34,526 nucleotides of DNA from Tritrichomonas foetus (GCA_001839685.1 MLAK01001084.1:1-34526), one strand, 5' to 3'. Counted from the first letter of the stretch, positions 9,400-19,002 are shown. The notes: a model not told the origin generated them from the letters alone. Translations and numbers: made by a program.

Positions 9400-10553
9400 A
9401 TAGAAGTGTGCGAACAGACCCTTCACCGATGAATCTTTCTGTAATTGGAATATGTTATTATAGGACATGTGTCTAATACAAACAACGAAGTTATATAAAA
9501 ATCTGTCTCGGAATTCCTGAGAAATAGATTCTCATTCAAATTCGGAAATTTTTGAGAGGATCAAAGGTTAAATATATTTCACCAGGAATATTTTTAAAAA
9601 ATGATCAAAGTATCCTATCCTAACAAGAAAAATGCTAAATTTTTGGCTTTGCACAAAAGATAGTGCCCAATGTCTATGTTTCATATTTATATATAGCTGC
9701 AAGATATTCCGGATATTAGCTTTAATTCTTGAATCAGAATATTTGGGGAATTAACTTTTTCTATTATTCATTCAAATTTGAAAAAAATAATACGTTTATT
9801 TGAACGTATAGATTTTTAACATTCAATTTGTCTTATAAAGCTAAGAGGAAATATATTGATGGAAACTTGATGATATATGATATTAGGCATTCTCCAATTC
9901 TTAATAAATAGTATAAAGAACTTTTCTTCCTAATATTGATATATTTTCATATTAGATCAATGTATATTTCAGAAATAATTTTTGACCTTATGAAATTATT
10001 TCACCAGGAATATTGTTTTGTGAGGAATCCGTACGTTAAAACCCAAAAAAGCTTTATATTTCGCTACCTAAGATCAAAAAAATCGATATTCGCAGACGAA
10101 CCTTCCTTTGGCAATCAACAAATTATGCTGAAAAGAGAAATTATTGTCATTTTCCAGCATTTCACTCCCTGATGATGATATTGGGAAAACGAGCAGAAAA
10201 GTTGGGCACTTTCTTAATTCCATCAGCAAACAGATGATGACTCCTGTTCAACTTCAAAAAATTAGAACTTTTTATCGGTGAAAACTAAAATTTCAAAAAT
10301 TTCGAGATTTTTTCCCAATTTTGGTAAATATAAAAATAAAGTTTAATAATAATGATGAAATAAATGTTATTTAATTTTGGTGAATTATTTCTTCATGATA
10401 CAATTCGAATCGACTTCATTCTGTGGCATATGCATATTGAATGGATATTCTATCTTATTTGGAAATCACAAATTCCAAAATCAATTTTATCCAGAAATAC
10501 AGAATGGTCAAAATTCACTTTTTTTTAGTAAACGGTTGTTCGCACACTTCTAT
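9400..10553. mobile_element. 1.15-kb element with perfect 17-bp terminal inverted repeats
   Basis: ATAGAAGTGTGCGAACA at 9400-9416 recurs as its exact reverse complement at 10537-10553. A TA lies just inside each outer edge, so the element could be read as GAAGTGTGCGAACA ends flanked by a TA target duplication. Inside are a second inverted pair, GTGCCCAA at 9663-9670 and TTGGGCAC at 10202-10209, and an 18-base direct repeat (9575-9592 and 9997-10014). No transposase motif is seen. The longest frames, 9936-10172 and 10377-10571, lack recognisable domains. It is best described as a non-autonomous or decayed DNA transposon of unknown family. Confidence 0.55.
9575..10014. repeat. 18-base direct repeat pair inside the element
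   Basis: TATTTCACCAGGAATATT occurs at 9575-9592 and again at 9997-10014, in the same orientation, 422 bases apart. Both copies lie within the inverted-repeat element. Confidence 0.85.
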
Positions 10554-10579
10554 TTTTATTTACATTTATGATGATGTAA

Positions 10580-11027
10580 ATTTTAGATAATCTAGATGAC
10601 ATTTCATTGTATGAATCAACACACTATGAACAAAAAGGAAAGTATATTTTAAAAATTTATCACAATGGTATCAATTCCTCATTGAGAGCAGTTTATTTGA
10701 TATTTATTTTTTAATTAAAGTTTTTATCAATAATTTTAATAGTATTATTCAATCAACCAAACATAAACCAATATAGTACATTTGTTGTCAAAAGTAACAA
10801 AGAATGATAAAATTTCAATAAAATATTGATAAAAGTCTGTCTAAGATGTTTAATACATTTCCAAAAAGATGCTTGTCCTTAGTATTTCCCACTTTTTTTC
10901 TTAAATAATATCTTCGATATTCCAAACAGCAATTAATTTGAATTCATTTGATGAGATGGCTAATCATGCATATATTATAATTGTAAAAGATTTATTACTT
11001 CCTCAGAATATTGATAAACGCTATTAA
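10580..11027 (+). pseudogene. Scraps of decayed coding sequence
   Basis: Two short protein-like stretches without starts lie here. 10580-10714 reads ILDNLDDISLYESTHYEQ and continues to a stop (44 codons). 10920-11027 reads FQTAINLNSFDEMANHAY and continues to a stop (35 codons); its NLNSxDEMxNxAY pattern is reminiscent of ankyrin-repeat ends in this lineage. They are probably remnants of one or two family genes, but the assignment is weak. Confidence 0.25.
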
Positions 11028-11387
11028 TCGATTATTGAAGCATATTAATTTGGATTTTGTCGGGATTGGAGTAATATAAACTAGAATATTATTAAAAAGT
11101 CATTTTTTATGTTCATTAGTACTATCAAATCTATCATGATTTCAAAACATTTTTCATCAAAGATGAATCACAAGGATGAATCAAGAAAATAGAACATAAT
11201 AGATAATATGAAATTGCATCTAAGTATATGATTTTAATTTTTATCTTACACGTTTAATTTCAATTATGACTAATTCAACCTTTTCAAAAATGAGATGGAA
11301 AAAAAAAATAAGATCAATTACAATTAACTGGAAGTATTATTTACAACATACAAAATCGTCATACATTGACATGAATTCCTTATCAAA

Positions 11388-13523
11388 TTAGAAATCAAAA
11401 TTTTCATATGTGGAATAGCTATTGAGTGAATTCCTTGAAGATCTAAAATTTTCAGTAGCATTGATTTCACTTATGAATTGAGTAGATCTTCCGTTTGATT
11501 TTGAAATTAATTCTCTGTAATGGTCTATTTTTCTGAGAAGTTCTCTTCTCTTTGTTGCCTCCGCAATAAGTCTTGCCTGTTTTTCTGGGCTTAACTTTGA
11601 TTGATTTTTCTCAAGGAAGGAAATTTCTTCATTCAATTCATCAACTTTTTCATATAAACTTGAAACTTTTTGAGAGTGGAAAATGTTTTTCTTGTGTTTT
11701 GACAAATAGCTCCACTTCCATTTGACAAAACAAGAAGACACAGAATATTTGCCTGATACAGATGTTTCTACAACTTTGCAGTGATGAATAACACTCTGTT
11801 CATGATCATTTTCTAATTCTTTAACTTGAGGCTCTTCGGGAATTTCTTTGTTTGAAATGTCTTGTTTATTACCTTGAATTACATGCTTGGTATCTTCCAC
11901 TTTTTGTTGAGGTGAATCAATCAATAATTTAACTTTCTTTTGGTTTGCAGACCTTTTATTATTGTCATTGTTATTTTTCATTAATATCTGATTATTGTCT
12001 TTTTCATTAACTGTTTCATTATTATCCTTTTCAATATTATCATGTTTATTATTAGCCAGTTTATCAGAATCCTGTTCGCTATCATCAAAGTTATTTGTTG
12101 GTGCTGTGTTGTTCTGATTATTTAATTTATTATTTTGAGTTTGAGGAGATGTTTCCTGTTGTTGATTGGCTGGAGATTTCTTTTTCCTGACTATTCTCCT
12201 CTTCTTCTTTTGAGGGGTAGAGCCTCCACTCACAGTTGGTGAATTTTGTTGTTCGATTTCATTTCTTGTTTCCGCCTTTGGACTTTGGAGGCTACCCGGT
12301 GGACTCATTTCAGGAATATAATTCAAATTATCAGGACTATTTGGATCAACGAGAATAATCTTACCATCTTGGATATTCAAGGCAACATCGCCAATATCAG
12401 CTTGTGATGTTTTATCAGGTTTGGGACTTCTATTGTTTTCCTTCATTTGTTGGATGATTTTTTGTCGCCTCATTGCAGATCTCATTGACCTTGCAGATTT
12501 TGTAGATTTCGCGTCATTGTTATCTAATTCTTGATCAGGACCAAGGAAATAACCAAGAATAGATTGTGCATCTGTTTGACCAGTAATTGTAGACTGTGCA
12601 TCACGATTTCCAGATTTTTTAATCGAATACACAGGACATACACTTCTTGCACAATTTTGTAATTTTATTGTTCTTCCGCGTGATAAAATAGATTTGACTT
12701 TTGAATACTGGTCATCATTTCCCTTTTTTTCATCCTCAATTAAAAAGCAAGCAGAATCATGAAGCTCAGTAAAAGCTTTAATTTTGTCATTTAATGAAGA
12801 CGAATAATTTGTTGCTTTAGCAAGTTTCTCATCATGGTATTCAAGATCTGGTTTTTTAATGGCATCATTATTGGCAAGCTTTGAAATAATTTGATGTTTA
12901 TCAAAAAGAATTCCTGCTAAATAATCAAAATATTGGGCAACATTTAAACCATTAGCTTTCTGTCGAATATCAAGATATTTATCAAGTACAACATTTGGTG
13001 GATATCTTTTATTGGCTTCATTTTCAACAGACACTATTTTATGTGATGGATTTTTCTTTAACTCTGAAATAATGATCTCTGCCATTAAGGTCATTCTTAG
13101 AAAACTATTTTCAGATTGAATAATGTCTTTTAGTTGCTCGTGTGTATATTTCTTATTGAACAAACTTGATGTTTTCTTTCCATTCAAAATTTCTAATCCA
13201 GGACATAAAAACATAACATATATTTCAAATAATGTCAATCTGCAAACGGGATTTCCTTCCATTCGTAATTCCTTTAATTTCGGGAGTTGTGCAAGTGGAT
13301 ATAAATCTTCAATATAAGTGATCTGGTTATATTCAATCAAAAAACGTTCGAGGGATCTGAATTGATAAATATTATCGATTTTTTTGATCTGATTATGTGA
13401 TACATAGAGAGAAAGAGCATCTGTTTGCGTCGTTGATAACATATCGATTTCTTTGATTTGAGCTCCAGTTGCTCGTAAACATAAAGGCTCTGATTCCAAA
13501 ATTGGGCTCTTTGATAGATACAT
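11388..13523 (-). CDS. Leucine-rich-repeat protein with C-terminal coiled coil
   Basis: 711 residues. SDS22-type leucine-rich repeats occupy about 20-115: LSLYVSHNQIKKI, LERFLIEYNQITYI, LKELRMEGNPVC. They close with an LRR-cap-like EIYVMFLCPGLEILNG, the pattern seen in ciliary and centrosomal LRR proteins (LRRC/CEP97 type). A helical region follows, then a long disordered segment (about 310-570) rich in Asn, Gln, Ser and Lys with a basic patch KKKRRIVRKKK. Near the C-terminus is a predicted coiled coil (about 605-665) with EKVDELNEEISFLEKNQSKL. This suggests a cytoskeletal, flagellar or basal-body scaffold; that role is inference. The ATG is followed at once by the repeats. No strong Inr is visible just upstream, but CGTTA motifs lie 20-45 bases before the start. 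Confidence 0.85.
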   Translation of the reverse strand: MYLSKSPILESEPLCLRATGAQIKEIDMLSTTQTDALSLYVSHNQIKKIDNIYQFRSLERFLIEYNQITYIEDLYPLAQLPKLKELRMEGNPVCRLTLFEIYVMFLCPGLEILNGKKTSSLFNKKYTHEQLKDIIQSENSFLRMTLMAEIIISELKKNPSHKIVSVENEANKRYPPNVVLDKYLDIRQKANGLNVAQYFDYLAGILFDKHQIISKLANNDAIKKPDLEYHDEKLAKATNYSSSLNDKIKAFTELHDSACFLIEDEKKGNDDQYSKVKSILSRGRTIKLQNCARSVCPVYSIKKSGNRDAQSTITGQTDAQSILGYFLGPDQELDNNDAKSTKSARSMRSAMRRQKIIQQMKENNRSPKPDKTSQADIGDVALNIQDGKIILVDPNSPDNLNYIPEMSPPGSLQSPKAETRNEIEQQNSPTVSGGSTPQKKKRRIVRKKKSPANQQQETSPQTQNNKLNNQNNTAPTNNFDDSEQDSDKLANNKHDNIEKDNNETVNEKDNNQILMKNNNDNNKRSANQKKVKLLIDSPQQKVEDTKHVIQGNKQDISNKEIPEEPQVKELENDHEQSVIHHCKVVETSVSGKYSVSSCFVKWKWSYLSKHKKNIFHSQKVSSLYEKVDELNEEISFLEKNQSKLSPEKQARLIAEATKRRELLRKIDHYRELISKSNGRSTQFISEINATENFRSSRNSLNSYSTYENFDF

Positions 13524-13543
13524 ACGAATATTTGATCGAAAAA

Positions 13544-13574
13544 GACGTTAAAAAATAATACGTTAACGCGTATT
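13544..13574. promoter_or_regulatory. CGTTA cluster/imperfect palindrome upstream of the LRR gene
   Basis: AATACG (13557-13562) and CGTATT (13569-13574) form inverted arms around TTAACG, with a further ACGTTA at about 13545. CGTTA/TAACG is the core of Myb recognition elements, and Myb-like factors are major regulators in trichomonads. The site lies 20-50 bases upstream of the LRR gene's ATG on the minus strand. The function is inferred. Confidence 0.3.
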
Positions 13575-14001
13575 TCAAGAGTTGATAGGGATTTTGAGAA
13601 AATAAGCGGTCAGATCTTCTAAATATCATCATATTTTTTGAAGTTTACTCTGAAATAAATCAATATGACACATTCATCATTTTATTTTCTATTCAAATCC
13701 TGATAATTAAATTATATGCTCTTTTTCTTTAATTGAATATTATTTGAGGAAAAAAAATGAAAGAAAAATAATATTTTAGGGGTTTGGCTTTCTTTATTTC
13801 AACATAGAGAACTAAATATTGAACGTGAGAAATATTTTGTTCATAAATATGAAGAATATTCAATCGATAATGAAAACTATTTCTTTTCCAACAGATATTT
13901 ATTCTTTTGGGAAGATTATTTAATATATTTTATCAAGTTTTGATGAAGACACAGATATAAAAAAAAATTCTTCCATTATGAAAAGATGTCAAAAAACTTA
14001 G
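13575..14001. other. Intergenic spacer
   Basis: AT-rich spacer between the divergent LRR and Hsp70 genes. Short protein-like tracts (for example NYFFSNRYLFFWEDYL, about 13875-13925) are broken by stops and may belong to the decayed remnant that follows. Confidence 0.4.
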
Positions 14002-14283
14002 AGAAGAATCATAGTTGATCAAAATATTACTGAAATTGACCAACTATTTAAAATATATCAAGAGGATAATTCACCTGATACCTATATTTCTAGTGTGATG
14101 CCTCAAAATACTCTGATACCAATTTATGATTATTATCTTACATATGATTTAATAAGCAATAATTTAACACCAAATAATTAAAGAGTTTTATATGAAAGCT
14201 GTGAATTTGTTCCATGTGATATTTCTGAAGCGACTCAATAGTTTAAATTTGAATCACAAAAAATGAACAATATTATATTATAA
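14002..14283 (+). pseudogene. Decayed protein-coding remnant
   Basis: One frame from 14002 reads as protein apart from stops at 14179 (TAA), 14239 (TAG) and 14281 (TAA). It includes NITEIDQLFKIYQEDN, ISSVMPQNTLIPIYDYYL and RVLYESCEFVPCDISEATQ. The composition resembles the N-terminal parts of the BTB/ankyrin family in this window, but no domain can be named. There is no start codon, so this is a relic. Confidence 0.4.
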
Positions 14284-15021
14284 GTGATAAGCAGAAAGAA
14301 ATATATTTTACGAATATCCAAATTTCAATGATCAATGACCTTGATAGTTTTGAATGAAAATATTAGTTATTATATTCAGTTGAATCTGGATGTGAATCAA
14401 ATTTAATTAAAACTTTGATGTAAATCAACATGATTCCACCTCATTTTGAATGGATATCGAAAGCAATTCATTATTATTAACATTTCTACAAAACAAAGCG
14501 GCACATATCCAGAAAATCATCTCCAAAGATCTTCTGAATCTCAACCAACTTCAAAAATTTCAACACTACAACTTTCAAAATGAAAATTGATCATTTGCGT
14601 ACTCATACAATGAAACAGAGGGCCAAGCCCAAGAAACTCAACCCTGAATTCTTTAAACTTATTTTTTCCAACAACAGATTCTTTCCTCTATTTGATTGAC
14701 TAATAGGATGATCACAATAACTCGTTGATATTTTTACTACATCTTGTTTTTATTGATCAATTAAAATAACTTTGATTGATCAATAAAACCTTTTTACATC
14801 AAATATCATAAATATTTTTTTCAATACTTTTCACCAACACCATCATAATAAAGTGTGTAGTTGGAGTTAAATGAAAAAGTAGTATGTAATTCGAATTCAA
14901 GAAAATTGTATAATTATCACTTCACAATATTGCTCTATTCAAAATCAAACTTTTTCATGACACCGATCAACAAGCTTTGAACAACGTTTTTCAATCAATT
15001 AACCTAAACTTTTTCAATTAG
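14284..15021. other. Intergenic spacer
   Basis: AT-rich spacer before the Hsp70 gene. A stretch near 14520-14640 could be further decayed coding sequence (LLNLNQLQKFQHYNFQNEN then a stop). Nothing else is recognisable. Confidence 0.4.
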
Positions 15022-15036
15022 CGACCAAATATCACA
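15022..15036 (+). promoter_or_regulatory. Shared upstream motif plus initiator of the Hsp70 gene
   Basis: CGACCAAATAT (15022-15032) directly abuts an Inr, TCACA (15032-15036). The Inr A is 11 bases before the ATG at 15045. The same 11-base motif lies just before the Inr of the Psf3 gene (19340-19350). Confidence 0.55.
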
Positions 15037-15044
15037 CTCTATAA

Positions 15045-17534
15045 ATGATGTTTTCTTTGCTTATCATCTTTTCTCAATCAGTTCATCTCGGTATCGATTT
15101 TGGCTCACAATTCACAAAAACTGTTCTTGCCGGATCAATGGACATTCCTGATATTTCGATTAATTATGAATCCAAGAGATTCACCCCGACATTTATTGGA
15201 TTTCGCGCCTCGCCATCTTTCGACATCAATAGTAACGATCCCATCAGTTTTGAAGACGGAAAATTATTAAATCCAACTTTTGGAAATAACGCGATTGAAA
15301 TCATGACACTTCGTCCGTGGTTTGGCACAGGCTTTCTCCCGCTCTTTTTTGGCCTGAATGAAGCCGAATCGAGGAGAATTGCAAAAGATTTATTTTTGAA
15401 TACAACTGCTGCCAGGTTGTCATTTATGGAACTTTCTACTATATTCTTTAAATTATACATTGATTGTGTGTCACATGGAAAGCCTGTAAATTCTGTCACT
15501 GTTGTTGTTCCTGCAACATTTACTGTTCCCCAAAGAAGGGAAATCGAAACAGCAATTAGGGGTGCAGGTTTTAAATACTTAGCATCAATTGATGATGTTG
15601 ATGCAATTTGTCATTCATACTCTCTTGAAAAAACCAACAAGTTTTCTTCACAGCCAAGAACTGTGCTTTTTATTGATGTTGGTGCAGCAACAATAAAAGC
15701 ATATTGTGCTACTTTTGAAATCCAGAAGCACGAGAATGGAAAAACTGGAAAAGCAATTAGTACCAGATTATCCTACTCTATAATTAAAGAGCAAGGTGGA
15801 GCATATCTAACAAGAGATTTGGTTACTTTTATCAAGTCAAAATATGAACTCGAAAAAGAAAGAGTTTGTAGTGATGCTGAAAATCGCCGACTTTTTAATG
15901 CTGCAGAAAAACTGAAAATTCAACTTACTCTTTTGAAAACTGCCACTATAATTGTGGAAAATGTTGTTGGAGATGATAGAGAAATTGTCATTACGCGTGA
16001 TGAATTAGATTCGATTTCAGAAAACCTCATTAAATCGATAATTGAAGTTTCAAGAAATGCATCAAATGGTATCGAATTTGACGATATTGAAGTTATTGGT
16101 GGTTCATCAAGAGTCCCAATTGTTTTATCATCAATCCAAAATGAATTTAACGTTAGCTTTATTGGACATTCACTGAATGCCGATGAAGCAATAGCAATGG
16201 GAGCTGGGTATTATGCTCAATTTCGTTCTGGTGTGAGCAGATATCAACAAATCCAAATTAACTCACCATCATCAATTTACAACATTTCCTTAAAAATAAC
16301 CAGAAATGAAAAACCTAAACAAGACTCGGACAATGGTGAAGACTCACAAAACCAGGAAACTATTGAAGATTCCGAATTCCAAATCTGTGAACATTATGGT
16401 TCATGTCTTGACAATATCACAATTAATGAATCAATCAACAAGCTCGAACTTGTTTATCAAGATTCTGATCCGCATTTAAAAACAAACACTTTTGGATACA
16501 AAGTCGAAATGAAACCAAACAGCACCATTCTAATTAGATTTGATCATAATCCCACCGATGCAGTTTCCGGTCGAGTTTGCTTCAATCGAAGCTTTTATAA
16601 TTATGTTCCCTTAATTCCTCTTATTCCAATTTTCGCTGCATCACCATCATACATTGCAGTAATCAATGCTCAACAGCAACGCGAGAGGCTCGGAAAAATT
16701 AGAAATGATCTTGAACATTTTACATTACGCGTAATAGACGAATTGGAAAACAACCAATCGGTACAAGCATTTATTAATGATGAACAACGCTTCAAAATTA
16801 GCTCTATTGCCGAAAGAACACGAAAATGGATTTTGGAAGATGCAGATTCCATTACAGATGAAAAGAACTTCACCACCAAATTCAATCATATTCGCGATGC
16901 AATAATGCCAGTATATATCAGAATGCATGAAAACAAAACATTAATGACTAATATTCAAGTAATGAAAACTGCTATTCAACTTGCCAAGTTTCACTCTTTA
17001 CTTGAATGGCCAATTAATAAAACGTATATTAATAAAACTGAAATCGAAAACTTCACCAAACTCTTAAACGAAACAGAAGAATGGTTCATTAAAACTTTGA
17101 ATGAAACAATAGATACTCCACTATGGATGGATCAAAAAGTAAAAGCCAGGGACTTTGAAATACGCTCTAAAAAACTGACACAAGAATTGATACGAATTTC
17201 AAAGATACCACCTCCACCAAAAACAAGCATAATGTCAACAATGGCAAATAAAACATCAAACTGGTTCAAACGGATTTCCAAATCAGGCATAGTGAATAAA
17301 TTCAAGAATTTTTTCAAGAATAGGCCTCTGCCTAAAGAAACAGCCAAGAAGAGTACTAAAGATGGCTCAAAACAATCTCAAAAGGCTACGCCAAAACCTG
17401 ATTTGAAAAAAGATGTCCAAAAGGATGCTCAAAAAGATATGGAAAAGGATGTGGAAAAGAATCAGGCAAATGCTCAAGAAACCCCTGCACCTCAATTTGA
17501 ACAACAAAAACAGCAACCTAATTCTGACTTATAA
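15045..17534 (+). CDS. ER-lumenal Hsp70 of the GRP170/Lhs1 type
   Basis: 829 residues. A short hydrophobic N-terminus (MMFSLLIIFSQSV) acts as a signal peptide. The actin-like ATPase domain (about 15-390) has phosphate-1 GIDFGSQFTK (16-25), phosphate-2 VLFIDVGAATIKA (about 205-217) and the adenosine motif IEVIGGSSRVPIV (about 346-358). ESKRFTP after the first strand matches the GRP170/HYOU1 group. A substrate-binding region with an acidic insertion and a long helical domain with many N-glycosylation sequons follow. The last 80 residues are Lys/Gln/Asp repeats (KDVQKDAQKDMEKDVEK). GRP170 proteins act in ER folding as nucleotide exchange factors for BiP. The C-terminal NSDL resembles the HDEL/NDEL retrieval signal but is not canonical. 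It is shorter than animal HYOU1 (about 1000). A second ATG follows directly at 15048. Confidence 0.9.
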   Translation: MMFSLLIIFSQSVHLGIDFGSQFTKTVLAGSMDIPDISINYESKRFTPTFIGFRASPSFDINSNDPISFEDGKLLNPTFGNNAIEIMTLRPWFGTGFLPLFFGLNEAESRRIAKDLFLNTTAARLSFMELSTIFFKLYIDCVSHGKPVNSVTVVVPATFTVPQRREIETAIRGAGFKYLASIDDVDAICHSYSLEKTNKFSSQPRTVLFIDVGAATIKAYCATFEIQKHENGKTGKAISTRLSYSIIKEQGGAYLTRDLVTFIKSKYELEKERVCSDAENRRLFNAAEKLKIQLTLLKTATIIVENVVGDDREIVITRDELDSISENLIKSIIEVSRNASNGIEFDDIEVIGGSSRVPIVLSSIQNEFNVSFIGHSLNADEAIAMGAGYYAQFRSGVSRYQQIQINSPSSIYNISLKITRNEKPKQDSDNGEDSQNQETIEDSEFQICEHYGSCLDNITINESINKLELVYQDSDPHLKTNTFGYKVEMKPNSTILIRFDHNPTDAVSGRVCFNRSFYNYVPLIPLIPIFAASPSYIAVINAQQQRERLGKIRNDLEHFTLRVIDELENNQSVQAFINDEQRFKISSIAERTRKWILEDADSITDEKNFTTKFNHIRDAIMPVYIRMHENKTLMTNIQVMKTAIQLAKFHSLLEWPINKTYINKTEIENFTKLLNETEEWFIKTLNETIDTPLWMDQKVKARDFEIRSKKLTQELIRISKIPPPPKTSIMSTMANKTSNWFKRISKSGIVNKFKNFFKNRPLPKETAKKSTKDGSKQSQKATPKPDLKKDVQKDAQKDMEKDVEKNQANAQETPAPQFEQQKQQPNSDL

Positions 17535-17843
17535 TTGTTATCATTTATAAAAAACTAAAATTCTGTCTTTATTTTCAAAGCTATAATTTTTTTTTGTTAT
17601 GTTTTTCTATAAATCGTTTTTGTCCATTGATATATGTCATTGTTGTGGTAAAAGCGATTAAAAGATATTTATTGATTTGTCGTCTCTAAAATCTATTCAC
17701 CATGATGAATAAGCCATTATTGTATCATCACAGATGCAAAATATTTATTTTTTGATAATATATTTGGTTGTTTATTCAATAAAACGGCGATTTATCTTCT
17801 GAAAAATTGAATAATTCTATATTATCCGTTATATATTTGAAAT
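17535..17843. other. Intergenic spacer
   Basis: About 310 AT-rich bases between the Hsp70 and NDPK genes. Only short T runs are seen; no gene or notable repeat. Confidence 0.6.
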
Positions 17844-17848
17844 TCACT
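17844..17848 (+). promoter_or_regulatory. Initiator of the NDPK-DPY30 gene
   Basis: TCACT with its A eight bases before the ATG at 17854 gives a very short leader, typical of trichomonads. Confidence 0.6.
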
Positions 17849-17853
17849 CATCA

Positions 17854-19002
17854 ATGACTTTCCAACACACCTACGCAATGATTAAGCCCGGATACGAAGA
17901 ATACTGGGGTAAAGTTGTTGAAAGAATCACTGAAGAAGGAATGCAAATCATTCAAATGAAAACAATGAGATTTGATAACGATTTTGCTGACCAATTTTAT
18001 TCAGAACACGTCGGGAAAGAATTCTATCCAACTCTACAAAAATACATGACATCTGGTCCTATCGTTGCTCTCGATTTAGCAGGTCCAGACGCGATCGCTC
18101 ATTGGCGAAAAATAATCGGCCCAACCAAAAAAGAAGTCGCCTTAGAAACTTCTCCAAATTCACTCCGAGCTTTATACGCAAGAAGTACTACAGAAAACCT
18201 ATGTCATGGCTCAGATTCGATTCAATCGGCAATTCGAGAAATCACTCTAGTTTTTGGCGAATCACCTCCAGACATGCTCCAGCATACCTACGCAATGATT
18301 AAGCCAGGTTACGAAGAATTCTGGGGAAAAGTGGTCGAACGAATAATTGAAGAGGGCATACAAATCGTTCAAATGAAAACAATGGAATTCACGGATTCTT
18401 TGGCCGATCAATTCTATGCTGAGCACGTTGGAAAAGGCTTTTACCCAGCTCTCCAATATTACATGACATCCGGCCAAATAGTGGCCCTCGACTTGGCCGG
18501 GCCAGGCGTGATCTCCAAGTGGAGGGAAATAATCGGGCCGACCAACAAAGAAGTGGCTGTCGAAAAAGCGCCAAATTCACTTCGTGCATTATATGCAAGA
18601 AGTACGACAGAAAATTTGTGTCATGGATCAGATTCTGAAGAGTCCGCTGTTAGAGAATTAACCATTATTTTTGGGTCAGCTCCAGCCCATATGATAAAAC
18701 AATTGGAACCTGCAGAATTCAATGATAATTTGGTCGAAGAAATGGAAAAGTTAGAATTGCTTGCAATGGAATGTAAAGACGTTCCAACTAAAGCAGATTC
18801 GAAACAGAAATACTTGGATTCAACTGTTATGCCACTTGTACTCGAAGGAATATCTTGGATCATGAAAGAAAGACCAAGCGATCCTGTTGAACATCTGGCC
18901 GTTTATCTTCTCAAAAATTCGAACCATGAAGCAGAAGCTGAAGAAATTGTTTCAGCTCAGGCGCCATCAAGAGGATCTACTCCTAATGTTTCTAAGAAAT
19001 GA
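17854..19002 (+). CDS. Tandem nucleoside-diphosphate-kinase domains plus DPY-30 motif (NME5/RSP23-like)
   Basis: 382 residues. Two NDPK domains lie at about 1-138 and 141-278; both keep the active-site His in NLCHGSDS (His118 and His257) and MIKPGYEE in place of the usual KPDGV. They are about three-quarters identical to each other, so the duplication is recent. The C-terminus (about 318-356) is a DPY-30 dimerisation motif: YLDSTVMPLVLEGISWIMKE followed by RPSDPVEHLAVYLLKN. NDPK plus DPY-30 is the layout of NME5 and the radial spoke protein RSP23, so a flagellar radial-spoke role is likely; trichomonads have motile 9+2 flagella. Known NME5 has one NDPK domain; two in tandem is unusual. Catalytic activity is uncertain because group II NDPKs of this kind are often weak or inactive. 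The stop is TGA at 19000. Confidence 0.93.
   Translation: MTFQHTYAMIKPGYEEYWGKVVERITEEGMQIIQMKTMRFDNDFADQFYSEHVGKEFYPTLQKYMTSGPIVALDLAGPDAIAHWRKIIGPTKKEVALETSPNSLRALYARSTTENLCHGSDSIQSAIREITLVFGESPPDMLQHTYAMIKPGYEEFWGKVVERIIEEGIQIVQMKTMEFTDSLADQFYAEHVGKGFYPALQYYMTSGQIVALDLAGPGVISKWREIIGPTNKEVAVEKAPNSLRALYARSTTENLCHGSDSEESAVRELTIIFGSAPAHMIKQLEPAEFNDNLVEEMEKLELLAMECKDVPTKADSKQKYLDSTVMPLVLEGISWIMKERPSDPVEHLAVYLLKNSNHEAEAEEIVSAQAPSRGSTPNVSKK
17860..18690 (+). repeat. Intragenic tandem duplication encoding the two NDPK domains
   Basis: Two roughly 417-base copies are offset so that His118 and His257 correspond (139 codons apart). Long stretches remain identical at the DNA level, such as TACGCAATGATTAAGCC near 17871 and 18288. 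The second copy is more GC-rich in its middle (about 18470-18550). Confidence 0.9.

Noticed and set aside
9936..10172. 78-residue frame considered as transposase remnant
   Set aside because: It has no catalytic or DNA-binding motif recognisable on either strand.
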